DNA from: Taxillus chinensis
Taxonomy: Eukaryota; Streptophyta; Magnoliopsida; Santalales; Loranthaceae
Assembly: GCA_023512835.1 (NCBI GenBank)
Contig: CM042084.1
Coordinates: 12,053,842-12,117,841, forward strand
Direction of reading: 5' to 3'
DNA: 64,000 nt
Below, piece by piece: positions 12,301 through 21,436 of this stretch. The translations under genes and the position numbers were made by a program. Position 1 is the stretch's first letter; each line of letters opens with the position of its first letter. Below the pieces are notes generated by a model, which did not search any database, was not told where the DNA came from, and worked only from the letters and a program-made list of their open reading frames with translations.

Positions 12301-13587
12301 AAATTACTTTTGCTTTTTATAAATAAAAAATAAAAACTTTTTTTATAAGTACTTTTTTAAAATTTTACTAAATATCTTTTGTTGTTTCTACTTATTTTAT
12401 AAGCAGAAGCAGCCTCCTAACAGCATTCCCAAACTGAGCCAATGTGGTTTCATGCGTGGTTACTTAAAAAGGACCTTATTATCAGTTATGATATTCTTCA
12501 GCGAGCAGTGTCAATATGAGAAATAGAAAATGATTCATTCATTGCTTGTGATTAAATTAGATTGGAATTACATTGGGCCTGGTTTTTTGTCACACTTGTT
12601 TAATACGTATCAATTAAAAACTTTTTCTTTCATTTATCGCAGGGGCTTACTGGTCTTCTTCATTCTCCAATCAGAGGTGCTGAAAAACACGGTCTTCCTG
12701 GAGTATTCTCAGGTACTGCATTGTTAGTGGACAGAATACTGTTCCTCAAAAAAGCATTTGCACAAAAACCACTAGCAATCCCCTGTGCAAATGTTTTTTT
12801 ATCCACTTCTAACATACATTAGGTAAAATACTCATAAATGGTTGCCTTGCCCTGTGACAATGATTCTTTTTGCGTCCTGTCTCTTGCAGGAATAGCACTT
12901 GGTGTAACAGGGCTTGTGGCAAGACCAGCAGCCAGTATCCTAGAAGTTACCGGTAAAACTGCACAGAGTATCAGAAACAGGAGCAAGCTGTATCAAATCA
13001 GATCCCAGCAGTTAAGGGTCCGTCTTCCAAGGCCTCTAAGTAGAGAGCTTCCCCTGAGACCTTACTCTTGGGAGGAAGCAGTAGGTACATCTGTACTAGC
13101 AGAGGCAGGAGATGGCTTGAAGTTCAAGGATGAGACATTGGTCATCTGCAAAGCACTTAAACAGAGTGGTAAATTTGTCATCATTACTGAGAGACTTATA
13201 ATCGTTAGCTCATCAAGTTTGGTGGGGTTGGGTAGCAGCGAATTTAAAGGAGTTGCTGCTGATCCAGAGTGGGGGATAGAATTAGACAGCGCACTGGAGA
13301 ATGTAATTCATGTTGATGCTGAAGAAGGGATTGTACACATTGTTGGAAGCAATTCAGAGGATGCTTTATTAAGACAAAACCAGATTCAGCAGAGAAGGGG
13401 CGGTGGGACGAGGTCTAAGCGATGGTATAATAATCCCACTGAGATGCCACTATTTCAGACCAACTTGGAATTTGCAGTCTCTGGAGAGGCCGAGAAATTT
13501 TTACAGGTTTTGCTGTCCACAATTAAACTGGGAAAAGAATGTGGCTGGGGCTCACCATCTCTGTTGCATCAAAGAGCTGTGAAGTAG
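3381..13587 (+). CDS. VPS13: VPS13-family bridge-like lipid transfer protein, C-terminal part
   Basis: Fourteen exons are readable: 3381-3654, 7352-7465, 7578-7661, 8739-8789, 8867-9046, 9126-9451, 9532-9885, 9988-10051, 10439-10585, 10693-10797, 10895-11005, 11085-11189, 12643-12712, 12890-13587. They join in frame to 893 residues ending in TAG; the first base belongs to a split codon, so earlier exons are missing. Recognised parts in order: the end of the SHR-BD/DUF1162 region ([35 protein letters not shown]); a middle segment; the VPS13_C helical region ([60 protein letters not shown]); and a C-terminal PH-like region in the last exon ([20 protein letters not shown]). Family members move lipids between membranes at contact sites; the C-terminal parts bind membranes and partners. 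All junctions are GT-AG and no stop interrupts the frame, so this end looks functional despite transposon-filled introns. Family call firm; paralogue not resolved. Confidence 0.92.
4035..6335 (-). mobile_element. Degenerate LINE inside VPS13 intron, antisense
   Basis: Minus-strand fragments in several frames appear in LINE order. At about 6175-5974 is an endonuclease N-terminus ([15 protein letters not shown], then a KMKLEQV remnant of the usual QETKLE). At 5973-5430 is the rest of the endonuclease (a [14 protein letters not shown] block near 5530 is broken over frames). At about 4990-4900 is a remnant of the region after the reverse transcriptase, and at 4621-4385 a zf-RVT start ([33 protein letters not shown]). 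Only about 0.8 kb separates endonuclease and zf-RVT remnants, so most of the reverse transcriptase is deleted. Stops and frameshifts are many, so it is an old, dead copy. Boundaries are approximate. Confidence 0.75.
4432..4455. repeat. Poly-C run (24 C)
   Basis: An uninterrupted C tract lies inside the LINE remnant. On the LINE coding strand it is a G run reading as polyglycine. It is much longer than chance predicts and is a likely site of length error. Confidence 0.9.
6340..7100 (+). mobile_element. Copia-type LTR and primer-binding-site remnant
   Basis: A segment beginning TGTTAGAAGTTGG at 6340 is followed at 6702-6714 by TGGTATTAAAGCT, a slightly mutated form of the TGGTATCAGAGC site complementary to initiator methionine tRNA that follows the 5' LTR of plant Ty1/copia elements. 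This implies an LTR of about 360 bp at 6340-6700, then leader and perhaps the start of gag to about 7100. No 3' LTR, reverse transcriptase or target duplication was found here. It lies in the same VPS13 intron as the LINE remnant. Confidence 0.45.
10272..10322. repeat. CATG/CA/TA compound microsatellite
   Basis: GCATGCATGCATACATACAC followed by CA and TA dinucleotides, in the VPS13 intron before the exon at 10439. Confidence 0.8.
11309..12440. mobile_element. Non-autonomous TIR element in VPS13 intron
   Basis: The ends are inverted copies: GGCTTAGTTTGGTAATG at 11309 and, read from the other strand at 12440, GGCTCAGTTTGGGAATG (3 differences in 17). Both are flanked by AAT (11306-11308 and 12441-12443), a possible 3-bp target duplication. 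Each subterminal region is rich in AAGTGCTT/AGCAGAAGC-type motifs, while the middle is GC-rich, with C-runs at 11560-11645 and a block at 11880-12180. No transposase is encoded. TIR start and 3-bp duplication resemble PIF/Harbinger-like elements, but AAT is not the usual TWA target, so the superfamily is uncertain. A diverged piece of the same family lies at 32735-32940. Confidence 0.7.
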
Positions 13588-15290
13588 AGTGGAAAGGAAT
13601 TGTAGTTTATTGATTTCAAGGATTTGGATCTGGTTCTTTGCAGGCCCCTATGTTCCGATGGTGATGGCCTGTCCCAAGTTGTGTTCCTTATAATCATCTA
13701 AAATTTGAGCTACTGGATGCGCAGCCGCAATATGCTCATTCCTTCTGCGCTGCTGCTGCTGCTGGTATTCCCCTTACTGGGAAGGCGCTAAAAGGTTACA
13801 AAAAGGCTTAGCCTTTTATAAAAATAGGTAGAGTGGGATCGAGAAAGCAGTTGCAAGGCTCTTCCCAGCAAAATACTACAAAAAGTTACTGGTGCAGAAT
13901 AGAAAATTAGTAAATCTCCCCTGCCCAGCTCCCAAAACCTAATGCTGCCGGCAATCCTAGGTTCTTCAACCTGTATGATGTATGTATAATATATGCCATT
14001 CTTTAATATGTACAGTTTTTATTTCGGAGCGTTTGTCCTCATGTTTAGCGTATGTGGCCATTATCTCATTGTTGTTTTCTTTTCCTCTTTAATACTTACA
14101 TGCGACGTTTCGGTAACCATAATGTCAAGTGAAACGTGTGCATGCAGATTAACAGTGAATCTAAGGTTAGTTCATTCTGGAATTTCTTTGGCTAATTGGG
14201 AAATCAAAATTTTCTTGTACGTTACTGCAAAATCTTTATTAGCTTAGTAAATCATTTTACAAGAGAAAAAAGTGGTGTGAATTAAATTTTCCCCGTGCGG
14301 CATTAACTTGCTAGTTGCTACATCATTAGTAATACCTTATTCTCGTGGGAAAGCTAACGCACAATCATGTCTTCGATCCGAAAAATCTAGTTTATTTTTC
14401 AAAAAATAAGCATACCTTTTTTTTTTTACTCGTTGGCAAGTAAAAGATTACATTATCATTCCTATATGATGACTTAACTTTTCCTATCGGGGGTGATCTT
14501 TCCTTCCACTTACAGGCCTTCTATAATTTTATGCAAGGGATTGATCTTAGGCAACAAATCAAATGTTATACCCATGCGAAATGTATTTTTATAATTAATT
14601 CATACCCAATACATCTCTTATTTAAAGCTTGAGGAGGGCTCACATGTGATTTATTTGTTTTCGTACGCCAACACCTAGTTGCTCAAGTTTATTACCATCG
14701 TTATATTTGGATTTTGGGCGCTGTAGTTATTAATCTTTATTATGGATTGGCATTGTTGGGACTTTGTTTGTTGTTTTATTGGCGAGACTTTTAGCTGCTT
14801 GTGAAGATTTATGGAATTCTCGGCTTAATAGAAACTTTTTTTTCTTTGTTTGTTTGTTTGTTGGTTTATTCTTGTTTTGTCAGGTTTGCCGACTATAAGC
14901 TTGGAGTTTTTTCTATTGAATGTCGAATGTTTTTGGTCAATTTAGTATATTTTTTATCGTTGAAAAGTAAACAAGATTAATTGAGGCATTACCAATAGGA
15001 AAATACTTTTTGTAGTTGTGTCGTCATTTTTGTGTTATTATGCTGATGTGTTATATTATGATTGATAGGAAAAAATACGTCACTAATTTCTTATCAATCA
15101 CAATGTGATATATGACGAAGCTAACTTATATACTGGATGTTATAGCTTAATTAAAAAGTATTAAAATTTTATTTAGTTATTTAGTTGCAAAGACAATCAT
15201 GATACAAATGCTTGTGCGTGGGACTTAAACTCGTCATTATGAAGGTTATTGCGGCACGTAGGTATTCAATTCAAACCGTGTTGTTCTAGG
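13588..15290. other. VPS13 3' flank and intergenic DNA
   Basis: The VPS13 3' UTR probably runs to about 14010, where a T- and A-rich stretch with polyadenylation-like TATAATATATGCC lies; the exact end cannot be set. From 14280 on no gene is visible. A TTTG microsatellite lies at 14845-14865, and an imperfect inverted repeat (TTATGATTGATAGG against TTCTTATCAATCACAA) at about 15050-15115. Confidence 0.4.
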
Positions 15291-15298
15291 AATGGAGA

Positions 15299-16315
15299 GG
15301 GATAAATGCATCGACTCAAATGATAAATACACTCATTAAAATATAAATTTTAAAATAATTATTTAATATTATAAGGAAATGCTGATTGCATTTTTCATCT
15401 TTCCACCTGCTATTACTTCTTTAGGAGCCTATAAAAATCACATCTTCCACAACAAAAAGTTAATATTAAAGTTTTATTGGAGTAACTAACATCAGATCTC
15501 AACACAATAATAACAAATCCATTTCTCCAATCAACTTCACTTGCCCACATACCTAATATCTCTCTATTCTTGAATATTTATGCAAACACATTTAAAGATA
15601 CATAAGTTCAAATATTATATAAAATTTTAAATAACAATACATCTTAAATAATGTTTGTGTACTTCATAAATTTGGTTATATAGTCTATTATCATTTGAAA
15701 TTCGCTCACACTTACATTTTGTTGAAGCAATGCATATTAATATAGGGTAAAAGAAATAATATGCTCGAAACCCTATATATTAACATTATATATTTGTTCG
15801 AATAATAATACTCGAGCATAATATTAATGTTTGTAATTGGTCAAGCGAACATATTGTAAGTGTTTGAATATGATATGTGAACTTAGTAATAATATTCGTC
15901 AACTATTATTTGAACAAAATTTTTTTAAAAAAAGTATAATTTAAAAATTCGGGTTGGGTTGTGAATTATTTTTTTCCCAGAGTGAACGGATTCGAGTAAG
16001 ACCTCTTACCTCTCTATCAAGATTCGCCTCATCATACTGTATAATTATAGTAGTATTATCTTATTCCTCTATTGCATCTCTCTCCATTACTTTAAAACTA
16101 GGGTTTTCTATATTATTGTTGTTAGTGGAGTAGAATGGGTTATTAGGGTTTGTCGTAAGAAACTAGAAATTAGGGTTTTTGAAGTATACATATATCGTGT
16201 GTGAACTGATCCTTTTTTATATTTTTTTTCATAAGGATTTTTTAGTCAAATCACAAGTGAATAGTATAGACTTCTTGCAAAAGTGAGTATATTGATCGTT
16301 ATGGAAAGTATAAAT
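15299..16315. repeat. Dispersed repeat, copy 1 (partner at 59141-59850)
   Basis: Two blocks match the second copy in the same order. At 15299-15365 (GATAAATACACTCATTAAAA) the partner is at about 59150-59220. At 16100-16315 (ACTAGGGTTTTCTATATTAT, then a GTGTGAACTGATC block and a TCATAAGGATTTTTTAGTC block) the partner is at 59650-59850. No frame or terminal repeat is visible; it may be an old solo LTR or non-autonomous element. Confidence 0.55.
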
Positions 16316-16919
16316 TTTTTAAAATTATTTTTTATTTAATTGTAATCCCTTATCATTTTATATTAGATGCTAATGGTTTAGATTAAAATATTATAATATA
16401 TCATTTTAGTAAAATTCATACTTTATCAATTAAAATACAAATTTTTAACGAAATCTTTCAAAAAATATCAAATTTCCTTCTCTCCCCTCCCAACTCCCAT
16501 TCTCACTTATTGTACTGACATCTAACTGGCTAGCTACGTTTAACATTTAGCTAATAAAATAATTAAGATTTCAAAAACACCTCTAGGATGGGCTCACACA
16601 CATATACAATGAAATTAGTCAACACCAAAGTTACTGTCCAAATTTATTGAAGCAATTTGGATCGCCAAATACTATTTTCTAATAAAATAATCTCTTCTCT
16701 TTATCACATATACAATAGTCTCGAGTGCTTTTCCTATTTTACCAAGAGCCTAATTCCAAACAAAAGTGTGTTTTGTTTGTTTACTTTCACATTAAACTTC
16801 AACTCTTTTCCCCTAATGACACTAGTAGCAGAATTCTTATAGTAGTCAGTTTTTTTTTTATTTAAGGAAAAAATTAAAAAAAAATCATACAATTATTCTC
16901 ACAACATAAGTTTTATATT
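16316..16919. other. AT-rich intergenic DNA
   Basis: No gene, tRNA or bounded element seen on either strand. Confidence 0.4.
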
Positions 16920-17200
16920 TATCTTTCTCCATGGAATTTAAAAAAATAGTGTTTTCAAATATATTAAAAAATATTGTTCACTCCCAATGATTATTAAATT
17001 ATATGTAAAAAATTCTCTCACATTTCTCTTTCATGTTTTTCAAAACTTTCACTTTTATTTCATATTAAATTATAAAAATATTATTAAATAAAAAAGTAGT
17101 ATAAAATATTTTTTTTATGATATAAATAGTGATTAAGATAATCTACGATATATATTTGTATAGAAAAGCAAAAAATAATTTAAATATCTAAACTTAAGAA
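16920..17200. repeat. Dispersed AT-rich repeat, copy A (partner at 43500-43790)
   Basis: Aligned landmarks with the partner are ATAGTGTTTT, ATTATTAAATTATAT, TTTCATGTTTTTC, TTAAATTATAAAAA and AGTATAAAATATT, in the same order and orientation. Similarity is by eye only. Possibly a MITE. Confidence 0.5.
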
Positions 17201-17655
17201 AAATAATTAAAAAAAATAGGTGTGAGTGCCATAAGCCTCCCAACAATCATGATATATTCTTTAACATTAAATGTTCATTTAAACCTCTAAGAACTCAACA
17301 CTAATAAGAAAAGAAAAGAAAATTTAATTTCATATATCTTTCTTTGTTGTTAATTAAAACATCATTATAAACAACATTCAAACCTCATTCTCATTTTTAT
17401 ATTTTTGCAATTATGATAGTTCTTGGCCTTACCAACCATCAAAAAGTTATTTTAAACTCACAAAAGCATAGATGAATAGCTATTGCTTAACCACCAAAAA
17501 TATAGATTCAAGATTATTGATAAATAAAAAAAATATAGTTTTAAGGTTATTGTTTAGTTAAAAAAACACAAGGAAAAAATATTGTTTATAAAATGTTCCA
17601 AAATAGTGGTGGAAAAGGCATAATGTGAAACTTGTAATTCAATTCCAATGAGAAC
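17201..17655. other. AT-rich intergenic DNA
   Basis: No gene or bounded element seen. Confidence 0.4.
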
Positions 17656-17879
17656 TTACGGACATGTTTGTTTTATCTATTTTATGTTTTCGTTTTCAAA
17701 ATATGATAGTTATTTTTGGATACATAAATTAAAAAACCAAAAACAATAAAAAGTTATTTTCATTTTTATGTCTTAAAGAATGAAAACAAAATTTTATTAT
17801 TTTCAGTTTTTTATACTTAGAAATAACTATTACATTTTGAAAACAAAAATAAAAAACAAACAAAACAAGCATATCCTAA
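17656..17879. mobile_element. Foldback MITE, about 224 bp
   Basis: The two halves are long inverted copies. The left arm starts GGACATGTTTGTTTT at 17660. The right arm, read from the other strand from 17876, starts GGATATGCTTGTTTT. Both arms continue through CGTTTTCAAAATATGATAG or its TTTTCAAAATGTAATAG equivalent for over 50 bp. The ends abut TTA (left) and TAA (right), compatible with a Tourist-like or Stowaway-like element. It codes for nothing and would fold into one hairpin. Confidence 0.75.
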
Positions 17880-19210
17880 GCATTGCATGAAAACATAACA
17901 ATTATATATCACATGCTCTTCACTTTCATTTTCACGTGTGTTTTCCATACCCGAGACTTATTCTTTATTAATTTATTTTGAATCCAATAAGCACACTCCA
18001 AGCTATAAAATTGTTTAGAGTTGTCATTAACTCATTATCGACATATTCATCTCTAACTTAACCTTTTACGTATTTACTACCAAATTCATTATTTTGTATA
18101 TATATGTAGATAGAGGAGGAACGACAAAGGATTTGAGCGGCGCGATAGTGGAGGAGGAGGTCCAAGGAAGTGGGCGGAATTGCTATTGAGGAATCTCTAG
18201 ATTCAAGGGCGTGTGGGCAGATCGAACCTGATGGAAAGAGAAGTGGCAACATAGCTTTTTTTTTCTCATCGCTTTTTTTAAACAAATTATCTGCCACAAA
18301 CACAATTAGTATATCCATGCTCTAAATACGTCAATGAATCTAATAAATTGTTCCAGTTCAATATCACGGCCCCATAACGTGTAAATGTCACGGATAATGT
18401 GCTGGCTAGTGTAATTGTATGTTGGCTACGTGAACTATAATTTGTGTAGAGGATGATTGGAGTCTATGACTTCTACCGAGAGGTGGAGAGCTATAAGAGA
18501 TTAAAATTAGTATAACTCATATTTATAAATTATTATTTTAAATTATAATTAGTAGTAATTAGGTCACAAATAATATTATGAAATCATAAGAAACTTATTA
18601 AATCCTCATATAATTAAGTTTATGATAACTTTTTAAAATCATATAATTTATTTAATACTATTAAAAGAGTCATTAATAATTTCATCAAAAGAGAGAATTA
18701 GTCGTATTATTAATTAAATTTAAATCATAATCAAAACTAAAAATATAGCTTCAGCTATTTATTTTTTCCTGTGTAAATGTAAATTAATGGAGACAAAATA
18801 AACTACAAAGTCCCAAGGCATAACTTAGAACATCCACAACAGGTTTAGTATAATCAAACTTTTCCTATAATTTAAGAAAAAAATATACAAATTTATCAAA
18901 AATTCATTCACATCAAGTTCCCTAAAATAGAGTATACGAATAGAGAATGAATAGTAAATTTTTATATTTAGGGATTTACTATTTATTCATAAATATTTTT
19001 CCTATAATTTTTAAATATATATATATATATATTATTGTACTTGTAATATTTTCATTTGTGATAATAAATGAAAGGATGAGAAAAAATAATATAAAATAAA
19101 TTAAAGAATAAATGTATATAGAAATAGGAAATAAGATGTTTGATATTTTTGAAAAAATACAAATTATATACTATTCATCCTTAAAATAAAAATAAAAATA
19201 TCAAAATTAC
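17880..19210. other. AT-rich intergenic DNA
   Basis: No gene is supported. A TA microsatellite lies at 19015-19032. A GAACATCCACAACAG motif at 18831 looks like the start of a plant MITE, but no partner end was found. Confidence 0.4.
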
Positions 19211-20680
19211 TGTGGAGACTCGATTCGTTTAAAGCGATTTTGTGTCTTTGTATAATTCATGTACCGATACAAAGCATCCGTCCAAAATAATATTTTGTTA
19301 ATATTATTCACGATGAAAAATGAATAAATTTAAATTTAAATTTATTTAAAACTGAAATATTAAATTTATTCATATATTTAACTTAACCTAATAGGAATAA
19401 ATATTTTTAGCCGGATGATTTTACCGGATTTAAAACCGGATCTACGTGTCTGTCTAGCGTGTTAGTCCAGCGAGACATCCAGCGTGGCAAAAAAATATTA
19501 CGCGCTGCGTCAAAAAAATGGGCGGTCAAATGACAAAAACATAACAGCATTTAAATCGGTTCGATTTAGAAAATAATTGTATTACGAAAAACTGAAATAC
19601 TATTTTATGCATTAAACATATGCTAATATGCTAAAAATCAAGTTTTGAAAGTGATAGAGTGCTTTTTTTGAAAATCTAAGAGCAGAAAATCCCTAAGGGA
19701 TTTTTGGGCTATAGCTCTCGTCGATACCTACAAATCAAAAAAACAAATTGACCTAATTCCGACCACTGTGCGCAAAGTTATGACTGTTTGAAGTTTTCCT
19801 CGAAAATTACAGTCCACCGGAGATAGCTACAGTTCACGGGACGCAAAAATCCGCAGATAAGAGATGATTAATTCGGTTTGACGATTTGGTTCGAGGAATA
19901 ACAGCTTTTCCCGAACCGAAAACCTATTTTCCGAATGGAAATCTTATTTCTCGAACCGAAGTTCTTATTTCCCGAACCGAAGTCCTATTTTCCGAACCGA
20001 AGTCTTTATTTCCTGAACCGAAGTCCTTATTTCCCGAACCGAAGTCCTATTTTCCGAACCGAAATCTCTATTTTCCGAACTTAAATTTTATTTTCCGAAC
20101 CAAAATCTTTATTTTCCTGAACCGAAGTCCTATTTTCTTGAACCAAAGTCTTCTTTTTTTTTAAACCGAAGTAAACATGTCATATTCCGCGAATGTAACA
20201 ATCGATAAAGACAGAAATTAAACCGAAATTCATTAAACCAATTTAAACACGTTATCTGTCACGAACGCAATTAATAATTATACATATGAAAACACATCAG
20301 CTATCACGTCAATTCAAATGATAAATCCAGTAAATAATTCTGGTCGAATATCAGCGCCCACCTAATAGGCCACATCGTTCATAAGATCCTATAAACCAAA
20401 TTTCAAATATTTTTGGTAATTCAGTGCGGGAGGAAGACTGGGTCTCGGGAAATCCCAATGATTCGGCGCGGGGAGACTGGGTCATGTGCTATTTAGTATT
20501 TACGTATTGTTATTCTGTTACGTAATAAGTTACCAAGTTTTATTTATTTCGGCATGTACGTTTCAAATCCTGCTTTTTAAGCAGACGACAATCATGAATA
20601 AATCAAAGAATAATTTATCTTAACTTATTTACCATATTAACTCTTGCTGGGACGCCATGCTACAGCTCCGACCCCCCACA
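19211..20680. mobile_element. Probable solo LTR (gypsy-like), 1.47 kb
   Basis: The segment starts TGTGGAGACTCGATTCG and ends GCTCCGACCCCCCACA, giving TG...CA ends with a perfect 5-bp inverted match (TGTGG/CCACA). It differs from its AT-rich surroundings and contains a minisatellite (19913-20171). No primer-binding site follows the right end and no gag-pol is nearby, so it would be a solo LTR. Flanks ATTAC and CATTT do not match, so the target duplication is lost or the ends are wrong. Confidence 0.45.
19913..20171. repeat. Minisatellite of about 21-bp GAACCGAAGTCCTATTTTCC units
   Basis: About 12 imperfect tandem units of 20-22 bp (consensus GAACCGAAGTCCTATTTTCC), degrading at the right end where the T-run lengthens. 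It happens to leave one frame open, but that follows from the repeat and not from a gene. Confidence 0.85.
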
Positions 20681-20850
20681 CATTTTATATCTCTGTTTTC
20701 TTTGATCAACTTTCTGAATCCGTTACGATTAGAGTCTTATGTTAGAAAAATTATTTTAATATAAATTCAATAATAACTTCTCTCACGGTCAATTAAATAT
20801 TAATCATTGTATTCTAATATTATTAAATTCTAATATGATATTAGTGAAAT

Positions 20851-20970
20851 TATATTTTCTCTTTAGGATGTTCAACTCATAAGAAATATGTTATTTATAA
20901 TTTTATAATCGTATATTCTCTTTAGGATGTTCAACTCATAAGAAATATGTTATTTATAATTTTATAATTA
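20851..20970. repeat. Tandem duplication of about 60 bp
   Basis: Unit 1 (20851-20911) and unit 2 (20912-20970) are nearly identical over CTTTAGGATGTTCAACTCAT and the following AAGAAATATGTTATTTATAA. A more diverged relative (GATATTCAATTCATAAAAAG) lies beyond the hAT element at about 24195-24220. Confidence 0.85.
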
Positions 20971-21436
20971 TATATATTATCCACACTATAGAGGTGTACT
21001 AGAGTCTCACATGAGAGAAATTATATTGATCCGCACTATAGAGGTGTATAAAGGTGTATTAGGTGTATTATAATCGTATATATTATCCACACCATCAGAC
21101 CTTGAGGACCATCTCACAGACCTACACCATCAGGTATCTCTCTCACCGTCCCACAGACCCACACCTTCAGGCTTCAGGTCTCTCTCTCACCGTCCCACTC
21201 CCACAGACCAGACCCAACCATTAGGTCTCTCTCTCTCAAATTTATAAATTTATAATGTATCATTAATTTATATCAATTTATTGATTTCAGATTTATATCA
21301 ATTTATGTATAATGTATTTATATATTATATTAATAAATAATAATGATCCAATGAATCAGTTACCAATTAAGCATGAATTTTAATCTTACAGTATAATTAA
21401 ATCAGTATTTTACATTCAAACAACAACAGATTGAGC

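Noticed and set aside
12838..12889. In-frame ATG upstream of the last VPS13 exon
   Set aside because: It lies in the intron; the CAG acceptor at 12889 restores the family sequence.
19886..20164. Open frame with repeated EPKS-type units
   Set aside because: It exists only because the 21-bp minisatellite has near multiple-of-three periods; no start context or family.
19206..20685. Target-site duplication for the LTR-like segment at 19211-20680
   Set aside because: The flanking five bases differ (ATTAC against CATTT), so none is claimed.
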